From: a bacterium
Lineage (GTDB): Bacteria; Patescibacteriota; Minisyncoccia; Phycocordibacterales; JAKEFN01
DNA length: 8,752 nt
Assembly: GCA_022616085.1 (NCBI GenBank)
Contig: JAKEFN010000014.1
Coordinates: 1 to 8,752, forward strand
Direction: 5' to 3'
The translations under genes were made by a program, and so were the position numbers. How positions within the stretch are numbered: the first letter of the stretch is position 1; every line of letters begins with the position of its first letter. The notes under the pieces are model-generated. The model was given only the letters and a program-made list of their open reading frames with translations. It had not been told where the DNA came from and did no database searches. Below are positions 1 to 6,652 of the stretch, in pieces.

Positions 1-393
1 GATCTCGCTTTTCTCAAAAGTCTTGTGAAAATTCTCTCGAACAGAGAGATACTTTCTTTCCTCGCCTTGAATCTTCTCTATGATCTGCCCGTTATCGGCA
101 AACAACTTTTCGCAAGAAATGTGAGAAAGATCGTCCCTATGATCTCCACGCGCGATATCACTTTCGCGAAGGGAGTCGGCGGCATGCGCATGCAGATCAT
201 CAACAAGAAGAAGCAAGAGCTTATGTTCGGCGAAGGCAAGATCACGGGAGAGAATATTATCTTCAATCTCACGCCCTCACCAGGCGCAAGCGCATGCATC
301 GCGAACGCGTATCGCGATGTGAATATTCTTGCAGAGATGCCGGGGAGTTTGATCGCAGTTGATAACGAGAGGTTTGAAAAAGACTTCTTCTAA
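1..393 (+). CDS. mqo: C-terminal part of a malate:quinone oxidoreductase-like FAD enzyme (5' end outside window)
   Basis: The frame is open from base 1, so this is the last ~130 residues of a longer protein; the GTG at 25 is internal, not a start. The tail has a GGMRMQIINKKKQELMFGEG stretch, then FNLTPSPGASACIANAYRD, which resembles the C-terminal FAD/substrate region of MQO-type flavoproteins (typical pattern: RPQ..., then a TPSPGA motif followed by a small helix). MQO oxidises malate to oxaloacetate and passes electrons to the membrane quinone pool; it is a peripheral inner-membrane enzyme. The stop is TAA at 391-393. The usual RPQ is MQI here. Only the C-terminal third is visible, with no FAD Rossmann motif, so another member of the same oxidoreductase family (such as an L-2-hydroxyglutarate oxidase-like enzyme) is possible. 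The family call is from recognition of the motif, not an alignment. Confidence 0.6.
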   Translation, partial: DLAFLKSLVKILSNREILSFLALNLLYDLPVIGKQLFARNVRKIVPMISTRDITFAKGVGGMRMQIINKKKQELMFGEGKITGENIIFNLTPSPGASACIANAYRDVNILAEMPGSLIAVDNERFEKDFF

Positions 394-400
394 CCTCGAA

Positions 401-424
401 TGAAGAGAAGATTGTTCTCGTTCA
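401..424 (+). other. Stem-loop just after the MQO-like gene
   Basis: TGAA-GAGAA pairs with TTCTC-TTCA around a GATTG loop, with one bulged G at 420: nine base pairs beginning 8 nt after the stop codon at 391-393. No T-run follows, so it does not meet the pattern of an intrinsic terminator. It could be a 3'-end stabilising hairpin or chance. Confidence 0.3.
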
Positions 425-470
425 GTCGCTATGGCACAGAGCCCCCAGTCCGCAAGCTCTCCACGCAATT

Positions 471-496
471 GCGAATATTCAGGGTGATATATTCGC
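471..496. promoter_or_regulatory. Perfect 8-bp dyad overlapping a promoter-like -10 (candidate operator)
   Basis: GCGAATAT (471-478) and ATATTCGC (489-496) are exact inverted repeats separated by 10 nt. The right half overlaps the TATATT hexamer of the candidate uvrA promoter (485-493), which is where a repressor would block RNA polymerase. It does not match the E. coli LexA box (CTG-N10-CAG) or the Bacillus one (CGAAC-N4-GTTCG), so no regulator is named. A 26-nt RNA hairpin is the alternative reading. Confidence 0.35.
485..493 (+). promoter_or_regulatory. Extended -10 promoter candidate for uvrA
   Basis: TGATATATT is a TGn extension followed by TATATT (five of six matches to TATAAT). No good -35 lies 16-18 nt upstream, as is common for extended -10 promoters. 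Transcription would begin near 500, giving a leader of about 80 nt that carries the AGGAGG site at 568-573. Confidence 0.4.
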
Positions 497-540
497 GAAG
501 ACAAAGAGTGCATTCGCGAGGCATGTCCATGGTAGGAAGT

Positions 541-556
541 TTAAATTCAAATTTAA
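541..556. repeat. AT-rich 7-bp inverted repeat in the uvrA leader
   Basis: TTAAATT and AATTTAA are separated by 2 nt (CA). It lies 12 nt before the uvrA ribosome binding site. It may be an operator half-site pair or a weak hairpin; the low-complexity A/T composition makes chance plausible. Confidence 0.25.
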
Positions 557-567
557 CGTTTTGTTTT

Positions 568-573
568 AGGAGG
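568..573 (+). promoter_or_regulatory. Strong Shine-Dalgarno site deciding the uvrA start
   Basis: A full AGGAGG lies 7 nt before GTG 581. It is the best ribosome binding site in the window and supports initiation at 581 rather than at the homology-suggested GTG 665, which has none. Confidence 0.65.
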
Positions 574-580
574 GTTATAC

Positions 581-3268
581 GTGAACGATTTCCTATTGTA
601 CAAAACAGCGACTGAAGACGGCCGCTTGCATTTTTATATTTTTTGCCTCATAGTTTTTGTTAACGTGGCCGAGGAAAAGAAAATTATTGTCAAAGGAGCG
701 CGAACGCACAATCTCAAGAACATCACGGTGGAGATGCCGCGGAACAAAATGATCGTGTTCACGGGACTTTCCGGTTCGGGGAAGTCCTCGCTTGCGTTTG
801 ATACCATTTTTGCGGAAGGCCAGCGGCGCTATGTTGAGTCGCTTTCGGCATACGCGAGGCAATTCCTCCGTCAAATGCAGAAGCCGGACGTCGATGAGAT
901 ATCGGGACTCTCGCCCGCCATTTCCATCGACCAAAAAACGCGAAGCTCGAACCCCCGCTCGACCGTCGCGACCATAACGGAAATATACGACTATCTCCGC
1001 GTGCTCTTTGCGCGCATCGGGCGGCCATACTGCCTCACCTGCGGGAGAATTATTGAGCGGTTGAGCCACGAGGAAATTATTTCGCTCGTGCTTGAAAAAA
1101 TCGATCTGCCGGATGTAAAAAAGCCTGACAAAAAAGTCATGGGCGTTCCATTTTCCAGCAAAACGGTGCGTATTTTTGCGCCGGTGGTGCGCGGGCGAAA
1201 AGGCGAATATTATCAGCTCCTCTATGATCTTTTGAACAGGGGATACAGCCATGTTGCCGTGGACGGAAAAATCTATAGTCTTCGCGAACAGATACTTATA
1301 TCAAAACATAAGAAGCATGATATTGACGTTTTGACGGACGAAGTGGGGATTGACGAATTCAGAAGCGATCCCAAAGGCGCGCGGGAGCGGCTCTCGGAAG
1401 CGATTGAAAATGCGCTCAACGAAACCGAGGGGCTCGTCAAAGTTGCAGTGGGAGAGGATTCGTTTACGGTATCCACGAAATTCGCTTGTCCCGATGACGG
1501 ATTTTCCTATCCCGAAATTGAACCGCGGCTTTTTTCGTTCAACTCTCCCTATGGCGCGTGTAATACCTGCAATGGCCTCGGGGTCAAGTATCTCTGGAGC
1601 GACGAACCATGCGAAACCTGCCAGGGCGCGCGGCTGCGGCCGGAGGCGCTTCATGTGAGAATCGGGCCTCCGAAAAAAGGGGTTTCTCCGGAGGGCGAGC
1701 ACGGACTTAATATCGTGGAGCTTACGTCGCTCTCCATTGCCGATGCGGGGGATTTTTTTGACGCATTAAAGCTCTCCGAACGCGAAAAAAAGATTTCCGA
1801 AGTTGTGCTGAAAGAAATCTCTTATCGCCTTCGGTTTCTTCGCGAGGTGGGGCTTGAATATATGGCGTTAAACCGCCGCGCGAACACGCTATCCGGCGGG
1901 GAAGCGCAGAGGATACGCCTCGCGTCCCAGCTTGGGAGCCGTCTTGTAGGCACGCTCTATGTTCTTGATGAGCCGACGATCGGCCTTCATCCGCGCGACA
2001 ATGATCGGCTTATAAAAACGCTTCAAGGACTTCGCGATATCGGCAATACGATCATTGTGGTTGAACATGATGAAGATACTATTTTTGCTTCGGATTATAT
2101 TGTCGATATCGGTCCCGGTGCGGGCGTGCACGGAGGGAATGTCGTGGTTGCGGGCGATCTCGACAAGCTTCTCACCTCCAAAAAAAATGATTCTGGATCA
2201 GAGACACTCGCGTATCTTCGCGGAGAGAAAAGCATTCCGCTTCCCGAAAGACGGCGCAAACAGCCGAAAGGCGAGCTTATTATAAAAGGCGCGCATGTGT
2301 TCAACATTCAAAATATGGACGTGAAGATTCCTTTGGGGCGGCTTGCCGTCATCACCGGCGTCTCGGGGTCGGGCAAGTCGTCGCTTCTCTATGAAGTCAT
2401 CTACGAGAATCTTCGCGCGCGCTTTGACCGGCGGTACCGGAGCAACAAAGTTTTCAATTGCGCCTCTTTTACCGGCACCGATTACGTGCATCGGAGCGTC
2501 ATGATTGATCAGTCGCCCATCGGCCGCACGCCCCGCTCGAATCCCGTCACCTACACCGGCGCGTTTGTTCATATCCGCGACCTTTTTGCGTCCACCGAGG
2601 AAGCGCGCATACGCGGGTGGAAGTCGGGGCGGTTTTCATTCAACGTCAAAGGCGGACGGTGCGAGACGTGCGAGGGGAATGGCGAGATAGCGGTTGAAAT
2701 GCATTTTCTTCCCACGGTCTATGTCCCCTGCGATGTGTGCGGAGGGAAGCGGTTTAGCAAAGAAACGCTTGATGTGAAGTATAAAGGAAAAAATATCCAC
2801 GAAGTGCTCACCATGACGGTTGAGGAGGCGCTTGGTCTTTTTGAAGACATTCCCGCGATTCATGACCGGCTGAAAACTTTAAATGACGTGGGACTCGGCT
2901 ATCTTGAACTCGGACAATCCGCGACGACGCTCTCCGGCGGGGAAGCGCAGAGGGTAAAAATTTCTTCGGAATTATACCGTCCCGGACTCACGAAAAGCGT
3001 CTATCTTCTGGACGAGCCGACGGTCGGCCTTCATTACGAAGATGTCCGCAAACTTTTGGAAATTCTTCAGATGCTTGTTGATCACGGCAACACCGTGATT
3101 CTCATTGAACACAATATGGATATCATAAAGAGCGCGGACTTTGTCCTTGATATCGGGCCGGAAGGAGGGGAGAAAGGAGGAAAAGTTGTTGCATCCGGCA
3201 CGCCGGAAGAAGTTGCGAAGAACCCGCATTCCATCACAGCGAAGTATTTGAAGAAGTCGCTTAAATAG
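581..3268 (+). CDS. uvrA: UvrA, excinuclease ABC subunit A (insertion domain missing)
   Basis: UvrA is the damage-sensing ATPase of nucleotide excision repair; a dimer loads UvrB onto lesions in the cytoplasm. Seen (895-residue numbering): Walker A G62-S69 (GLSGSGKS); the [15 protein letters not shown] signature; a CxxC pair C151/C154; the UvrB-binding region ~155-300; C303 and C327/C330; CxxC C344/C347; LSGGEAQ 437-443; Walker B with D463-E464; second Walker A G593-S600; complete zinc finger C694/C697/C717/C720; second LSGGEAQ from 784; D811-E812. It is shorter than the usual ~940 residues because only about eight residues (335-342) join GLG to the [11 protein letters not shown] motif, where E. 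coli UvrA has the ~110-residue insertion domain. The expected second ligand after C303 is Asp (CPDD instead of CPxC or CPxH). The start at GTG 581 has an ideal SD but adds 28 residues, including [11 protein letters not shown]; family homology would start at GTG 665 ([18 protein letters not shown]), which lacks an SD. The identity is certain; the start is not. Confidence 0.97.
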   Translation: MNDFLLYKTATEDGRLHFYIFCLIVFVNVAEEKKIIVKGARTHNLKNITVEMPRNKMIVFTGLSGSGKSSLAFDTIFAEGQRRYVESLSAYARQFLRQMQKPDVDEISGLSPAISIDQKTRSSNPRSTVATITEIYDYLRVLFARIGRPYCLTCGRIIERLSHEEIISLVLEKIDLPDVKKPDKKVMGVPFSSKTVRIFAPVVRGRKGEYYQLLYDLLNRGYSHVAVDGKIYSLREQILISKHKKHDIDVLTDEVGIDEFRSDPKGARERLSEAIENALNETEGLVKVAVGEDSFTVSTKFACPDDGFSYPEIEPRLFSFNSPYGACNTCNGLGVKYLWSDEPCETCQGARLRPEALHVRIGPPKKGVSPEGEHGLNIVELTSLSIADAGDFFDALKLSEREKKISEVVLKEISYRLRFLREVGLEYMALNRRANTLSGGEAQRIRLASQLGSRLVGTLYVLDEPTIGLHPRDNDRLIKTLQGLRDIGNTIIVVEHDEDTIFASDYIVDIGPGAGVHGGNVVVAGDLDKLLTSKKNDSGSETLAYLRGEKSIPLPERRRKQPKGELIIKGAHVFNIQNMDVKIPLGRLAVITGVSGSGKSSLLYEVIYENLRARFDRRYRSNKVFNCASFTGTDYVHRSVMIDQSPIGRTPRSNPVTYTGAFVHIRDLFASTEEARIRGWKSGRFSFNVKGGRCETCEGNGEIAVEMHFLPTVYVPCDVCGGKRFSKETLDVKYKGKNIHEVLTMTVEEALGLFEDIPAIHDRLKTLNDVGLGYLELGQSATTLSGGEAQRVKISSELYRPGLTKSVYLLDEPTVGLHYEDVRKLLEILQMLVDHGNTVILIEHNMDIIKSADFVLDIGPEGGEKGGKVVASGTPEEVAKNPHSITAKYLKKSLK

Positions 3269-3342
3269 CGACGAATAATGAGTTACGAAAACTAAATTAT
3301 TTTTATAATCTTGTCAACCTCGCATGGCGCGCGCTTCTCGCG

Positions 3343-3348
3343 TAGAAT
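3343..3348 (+). promoter_or_regulatory. -10 hexamer abutting the proS start (leaderless candidate)
   Basis: TAGAAT (five of six matches) ends 6 nt before ATG 3355, so transcription would begin at or beside the start codon; no SD is present. The -35 region (TCGCAT, 17-nt spacer) is poor. A perfect TATAAT at 3304-3309 is an alternative that would give a ~39-nt leader without an SD. Confidence 0.4.
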
Positions 3349-3354
3349 ATAGAA

Positions 3355-4611
3355 ATGCGGCAATCGGAACTTTTTACAAAAACGCGCAAGGAAGCGCCCA
3401 AAGACGAAGTTTCCAAAAATGCGGGGCTTCTTATCCGCGGGGGTTTTGTTCGCAAAGAAATGGCGGGAGTATACTCGTATCTTCCTCTGGGGCTTCGTGT
3501 GCTCAAAAAAATCGAAACCGTCATACGAGAAGAGATGGACGCGCTCGGCGGGCAAGAAGTCCTTCTCACAACACTCCAGGATCCAGAAATATGGCAAAAA
3601 TCGGGCAGATGGCAGGATGACGCGGTCGATATATGGTTCAAGACCTCTCTCAAAAACGGCCACCCTCTCGGTGTCGCGAACACGCACGAAGAAGCGCTCG
3701 TCAATCTTCTCCGCGATCACATCTCCTCCTACAGAGACCTTCCGCTCTATGCTTATCAGATTCAGACAAAATTCCGAAACGAGCTTCGGGCAAAAAGCGG
3801 CATTATGCGATGCAGGGAATTCCTTATGAAAGACTTATATTCGTTCAGCCGGAGCGAGGCGGAATTCAGAGAGTTCTATGAACACGTTGCGTTGTCGTAT
3901 ATGAATATTTTTGGGCGCGCAGGCCTCGGCGGAAGAACCTACCGCACCTTTGCAAGCGGCGGCTCATTCTCAAAGTGGAGCGATGAATTTCAGACAATCT
4001 GCGATGCGGGGGAGGATACCATTTACGTTGACAAAGAAAAAAATATCGCGGTGAACGATGAGGTGTATGATGACGATGTGCTCGCTGAACTCGGCCTTAA
4101 CAAAGAGCGGCTTGTGAAAGAGAAGGCGATAGAGGTGGGGAATATTTTTCCGCTTGGGACGAAGTATGCGGAAGCGCTCGGGCTTGCTTATAAAGATGAA
4201 AGCGGTAATGTCAAAACTCCTGTTATGGGTTCCTACGGCATCGGTCTCGGCCGGCTCATGGGGGCCGTTGTTGAGGCGCTCTCCGACGAACGGGGAATCG
4301 TATGGCCGGAATCGATCGCGCCGTTTCGGATGCATCTCATCTCACTCGGGAAAAATGCCGAATCTGAAAAGATATATAAGGATTTGTCCAAAAATGCCAT
4401 TGAAACGCTCTATGACGACCGTGATGCGCGCGCGGGCGAAAAGCTCTCGGATGCCGACCTTATTGGCATTCCCTATCGGATTGTCATAAGTGAAAAAAGC
4501 ATCGCAGAGGGGGGCGCAGAGATTAAAAAACGCGACGAAAAAGAGTCGAGGGTTATCGGGTTTGAGGAAATCCTCCATTATGGCAAAAAAAACGAAACTA
4601 TGGTAAAATAA
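3355..4611 (+). CDS. proS: Prolyl-tRNA synthetase, short form without editing domain
   Basis: ProS charges tRNA-Pro with proline in the cytoplasm. Class II synthetase motifs are visible: motif 1 around residues 38-54 (GVYSYLPLGLRVLKKIE), the proline-site THE at 110-112 (preceded by Asn, not the usual Pro), motif 2 from F140 (FRNELR...GIMRCREFLMKDLYSF), and motif 3 from G292 (GSYGIGLGR). The anticodon-binding domain fills ~325-405 (LYDDRDARAGEKLSDADLIGIP). At 418 residues it is far shorter than the ~570-residue E. coli type: after GGSFSKWSDEFQTICDAGED only a short linker leads to IEVGNIFPLGTKYAEAL, so the ~180-residue YbaK-like editing insertion is absent. Such short forms are known in other bacteria, so Ala-tRNA-Pro would have to be cleared by a separate trans-editing protein not seen here. 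The start at 3355 matches the family N-terminus (MRQSxLFTKTRKEAP). The last codons, ATG GTA AAA TAA, form the -10 region of the next gene. Confidence 0.96.
   Translation: MRQSELFTKTRKEAPKDEVSKNAGLLIRGGFVRKEMAGVYSYLPLGLRVLKKIETVIREEMDALGGQEVLLTTLQDPEIWQKSGRWQDDAVDIWFKTSLKNGHPLGVANTHEEALVNLLRDHISSYRDLPLYAYQIQTKFRNELRAKSGIMRCREFLMKDLYSFSRSEAEFREFYEHVALSYMNIFGRAGLGGRTYRTFASGGSFSKWSDEFQTICDAGEDTIYVDKEKNIAVNDEVYDDDVLAELGLNKERLVKEKAIEVGNIFPLGTKYAEALGLAYKDESGNVKTPVMGSYGIGLGRLMGAVVEALSDERGIVWPESIAPFRMHLISLGKNAESEKIYKDLSKNAIETLYDDRDARAGEKLSDADLIGIPYRIVISEKSIAEGGAEIKKRDEKESRVIGFEEILHYGKKNETMVK
4599..4609 (+). promoter_or_regulatory. Extended -10 promoter for the CNNM/CBS gene, nested in the proS stop
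   Basis: TATGGTAAAAT is TGn plus TAAAAT (five of six matches). It encodes the last proS residues Met-Val and overlaps the TAA stop (4609-4611). Transcription would begin near 4616, about 9 nt before ATG 4625. Nearly the same 11-mer recurs at 5635-5645. Confidence 0.5.
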
Positions 4612-4624
4612 AACGACTTAAAAA

Positions 4625-5644
4625 ATGAACTATATAGTCGTTATTGTTTTGCTTGTATTTTCTGGTATTTTCTCAGGCTTGACGATCGGGCTCATGAGCC
4701 TCAATTCGTATGAACTCCGGAGAAAGGCGGCGCTTGGAAACAAAGACGCGGCAAAAATCCAGAAAATAAGAGAAAGAGGAAATCTGCTTCTATGCACGCT
4801 CATTATCGGCAATGTCGCAATGAATTCGGCGCTTTCCGTTTTTTTGGGATCTATTACGACCGGCATCATCGCCGGCATCATCGCAACCGTCCTCATTGTA
4901 GTATTTACCGAAATCACTCCGCAGGCGATTTTTACGCGCCACGCGCTTTTGTTCGGCGCTCGTTTCGCTCCGTTTGTCCGTATTTTTGTTTTTGTTTTAT
5001 ACCCGATCTGCTATCCGCTTTCCCGCATACTTGACCGCACGCTCGGCGAAGAGCTTCCGGAAATTTATTCGAAGCGGGAGCTCGTAAAGATCATCGAGGA
5101 GCACGAGGATTCGCCGGAAAGCGGAGTTAAGGCGGAAGAAGAGCGTATCGTCCGCGGAGCGCTTACATTTTCCGACAAAAGAGTGCGAGACGTTATGACG
5201 CCTCGTGAAGTGCTGACCGCGCTTGACGCCGACACTATTATCGACGACGGCTTCTTTACGCGCATGCTTGAAACGGCGCATTCCCGTATCCCGGTGTATC
5301 AAAGAAATCCGGATAATATAATTGGCGTATTATATCTCAAAGATTTAATCGGAGAAGGATGCCGCGGCAAAAAGGTGGATGATGTATGCTATAAAAACGT
5401 AATTTTTGTGAATGAAAACAGGGAACTCCTCGCGGTTCTGAATACGTTTCTTTCTTCGCACCATCATTTATTCATTGTCATAAATGAATTTGGCGGAGTT
5501 TTGGGAATTGTGACTCTTGAGGATATTCTTGAAGAAATTATAGGGGCGGAAATTGTCGATGAGGATGATAAGCACCAGGATATGCGTTATCTTGCGCGTG
5601 AACGGCATAAAAAGGAGCGGTCTAGCGGCGCGAATATGGTATAA
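4625..5644 (+). CDS. CNNM-domain (DUF21) membrane protein with CBS pair
   Basis: The family (CorC/CNNM/YhdP/HlyC-like) is linked to magnesium or cobalt efflux across the inner membrane; the transported ion cannot be read from the sequence. The N-terminal ~150 residues are the CNNM domain: a first membrane helix (MNYIVVIVLLVFSGIFSGL), the diagnostic FSGLTIGLMSLN at 16-27, then LLLCTLIIGNVAMNSALS, further hydrophobic helices, and the conserved TEITPQAI at 95-102. An acidic helix (ELVKIIEEHEDSPESGVKAEEE) leads to RVRDVMTPR at ~187-194, opening the CBS pair, which ends with EFGGVLGIVTLEDILEEIIGAEIVDEDD. At 339 residues it has only ~25 charged residues after the CBS pair, so the CorC/HlyC C-terminal domain is absent. 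No SD precedes ATG 4625; the promoter at 4599-4609 is close. The stop TAA is part of the -10 hexamer of the next gene. Confidence 0.93.
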   Translation: MNYIVVIVLLVFSGIFSGLTIGLMSLNSYELRRKAALGNKDAAKIQKIRERGNLLLCTLIIGNVAMNSALSVFLGSITTGIIAGIIATVLIVVFTEITPQAIFTRHALLFGARFAPFVRIFVFVLYPICYPLSRILDRTLGEELPEIYSKRELVKIIEEHEDSPESGVKAEEERIVRGALTFSDKRVRDVMTPREVLTALDADTIIDDGFFTRMLETAHSRIPVYQRNPDNIIGVLYLKDLIGEGCRGKKVDDVCYKNVIFVNENRELLAVLNTFLSSHHHLFIVINEFGGVLGIVTLEDILEEIIGAEIVDEDDKHQDMRYLARERHKKERSSGANMV

Positions 5645-5645
5645 T
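5635..5645 (+). promoter_or_regulatory. Consensus extended -10 promoter for the VOC gene, leaderless spacing
   Basis: TATGGTATAAT contains a TGn extension and a perfect TATAAT (5640-5645). The hexamer ends 7 nt before ATG 5653, so the predicted transcript begins at the start codon. It also encodes the last residues (Met-Val-stop) of the CNNM gene. No recognisable -35 lies 17 nt upstream. Confidence 0.6.
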
Positions 5646-5652
5646 TCTTTCC

Positions 5653-6039
5653 ATGAACAGAGTAGTCCACTTCGAAATACAGGCGGATGATCCGGATCGC
5701 GCAATGCGTTTTTATAAAGACGCGTTCGGATGGAGCGCGGAGCGTTTCGGCATCGACCCTCCTTACTGGATTATCACCACGGGACCGGAAGGAGAGCCCG
5801 GCATCAACGGAGGTCTTTCGAAACGAAAGCGGGCGCATACAGGAGATGGCGCGGGGGCATTCGTCTGCACCATAGAAGTTTCATCAATCGATGCGGCGAT
5901 TGATACAATAACAAAAAACGGCGGCGAGGTGGTTATGATGAAGACCCCCATTCCATCTATCGGCTCGTTCGCCCATTGCCGCGATACGGAAGGGAATATA
6001 TTCGGCATAGTGGAATCGGACATTCCGGAGGGCGCATAA
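5653..6039 (+). CDS. VOC/glyoxalase-like small protein
   Basis: A 128-residue vicinal-oxygen-chelate fold protein. It starts with VVHFEIQADDPDRAMRFYKDAFGW (H6 and E8 in the beta-1 position typical of VOC metal sites), has GEPGINGGL in the middle as seen in glyoxalase/bleomycin-resistance-like proteins, and ends with the second half-fold (FVCTIEVSSIDAAIDTITKNGGEV... then CRDTEGNIFGIVESD). The length fits one complete VOC module that would dimerise. The family covers isomerases, dioxygenases and resistance proteins, and the substrate cannot be deduced. No SD; a TATAAT ends 7 nt before ATG, suggesting a leaderless message. A neighbouring role in aromatic or aldehyde metabolism is only a guess from the nearby - strand fah/maiA pair. 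Confidence 0.88.
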   Translation: MNRVVHFEIQADDPDRAMRFYKDAFGWSAERFGIDPPYWIITTGPEGEPGINGGLSKRKRAHTGDGAGAFVCTIEVSSIDAAIDTITKNGGEVVMMKTPIPSIGSFAHCRDTEGNIFGIVESDIPEGA

Positions 6040-6074
6040 CGCAGAAAATAGCGACATTAATCGTTTAATATTTA

Positions 6075-6230
6075 ATACCATATCCAATAAACCATTTCGC
6101 GCTATTCCTTAAAAATTTGGGCTGTGCCGAACAAAAAATTCTTCAAAATATGCTCTATTCTTCAGTATTTTTCGTTCAGCTCGCCAAAATTTTTTAAGGA
6201 CTATGCGAAAGCGTTTGTTGCCGATGGTAT
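6075..6230. repeat. Long imperfect palindrome filling the VOC-VKOR intergenic gap
   Basis: The gap at 6040-6236 folds as one hairpin. From outside in, the paired blocks are: ATACCAT 6075-6081 with ATGGTAT 6224-6230; CAATAAAC 6085-6092 with GTTTGTTG 6213-6220 (one G-T); TTTCGC 6095-6100 with GCGAAA 6205-6210; TCCTTAAAAA 6106-6115 with TTTTTAAGGA 6191-6200; TTT and GGC 6116-6122 with 6183-6189 (one mismatch); GC/GAAC 6126-6132 with 6174-6180; AAAAAT 6134-6139 with 6167-6172. That is about 49 pairs with small internal loops and a 27-nt terminal loop (6140-6166). CTAT stands on both sides of the inner 10-bp block (6102-6105 and 6201-6204), like a 4-bp target duplication. Candidates are a MITE-like element, an inverted duplication, or a structured leader RNA of the VKOR gene. 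The pairing is read directly; the role is unknown. Confidence 0.75.
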
Positions 6231-6233
6231 AAC
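6225..6233 (+). promoter_or_regulatory. Extended -10-like motif at the VKOR start
   Basis: TGGTATAAC (TGn plus TATAAC, five of six matches) shares ATGGTATAA with the 5635-5645 promoter and forms the outer edge of the palindrome. It ends only 3 nt before ATG 6237, closer than the usual 6-8 nt from hexamer to transcription start, so it may not be used for this ATG. Confidence 0.3.
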
Positions 6234-6236
6234 GTT

Positions 6237-6650
6237 ATGAATATTTTTTATCTTATTATTGTTATTCTTGCGGTCGCGGGGTTAGCGGCGAGCTCTTATC
6301 TTACATATTCCCGGCGGCAAAATAAGCCCCATGTATGTCTTCCGGGGAGCAATTGCGCGGCCGCGGAGGAGAGTCCTTACGGGAAAATATTCGGCATACC
6401 GCTCGAAATTCTCGGCATTCCTTATTTCCTGGCTCTTCTTGCGGGTTACGGCGCGGTTTTTTTGTATCCCGAGCTTCAAGGAATTGCATATGTGCCCCTT
6501 GGTTTTTCGATTTTTAATACGATTGCCGAGCTCTTTTCGCTTTATTTCTTGTTCGCGCAAATCGTTTTTATTCCAGGCTACTGCGCATGGTGCCTTTCCA
6601 TTTCCGCGCTCCCGACTCTCATATACGCGCTTGCCTATTTTGGAGGGTAG
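6237..6650 (+). CDS. VKOR family disulfide-forming membrane protein
   Basis: Bacterial VKOR homologues re-oxidise a DsbA-like thioredoxin protein and pass the electrons to quinone, driving disulfide formation outside the cytoplasm. This 137-residue protein has the full single-domain pattern: first helix ~2-23, the outer Cys pair C34 and C40 (CLPGSNC), Ser46 and the SPYGKIFGIPLEILGIPYF loop/helix, two central hydrophobic helices, and the active-site C116-A-W-C119 before the last helix. No thioredoxin domain is fused and no DsbA partner gene lies in the window. There is no SD; ATG is 3 nt after a TATAAC hexamer. A 38-codon frame from GTG 6124 ends in an ATGA overlap with this start. Its stop is 2 nt from that of the convergent response regulator. 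Confidence 0.93.
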   Translation: MNIFYLIIVILAVAGLAASSYLTYSRRQNKPHVCLPGSNCAAAEESPYGKIFGIPLEILGIPYFLALLAGYGAVFLYPELQGIAYVPLGFSIFNTIAELFSLYFLFAQIVFIPGYCAWCLSISALPTLIYALAYFGG

Positions 6651-6652
6651 AG

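Noticed and set aside
491..521. Direct repeat ATTCGCGAAG / ATTCGCGAGG spaced 21 nt (two helical turns)
   Set aside because: TCGCGA is common throughout the window, including inside genes (for example near 165, 299, 967, 1281, 1848, 2033), so the spacing is probably chance.
400..615. 71-codon frame beginning 6 nt after the MQO-like stop
   Set aside because: Arg/Ser-rich with no recognisable motif, no SD, and it runs 35 nt into the uvrA start with its AGGAGG in the middle; it looks like a chance frame over regulatory DNA.
626..654. Possible promoter TTGCAT-17-CATAGT for a near-leaderless uvrA start at GTG 665
   Set aside because: Both hexamers are weak (three and four matches), while GTG 581 has a perfect SD; kept only as an alternative.
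593..1252. 219-codon minus-strand frame opposite uvrA, and similar long minus-strand frames opposite proS (3292-3720, 3970-4335)
   Set aside because: Mirror frames of well-conserved genes with biased codon use; the translations show no family motifs.
3269..3310. Terminator after uvrA
   Set aside because: Only a 3-bp CGC/GCG pairing and an ATTAT-TTTT-ATAAT fold; no GC stem followed by a T-run.
6203..6232. Nine-codon leader peptide frame (MRKRLLPMV) ending just before VKOR, with AAGGA upstream
   Set aside because: AAGGA is only 2 nt from the ATG, and both the AAGGA and the coding bases are explained by the palindrome's right arm.
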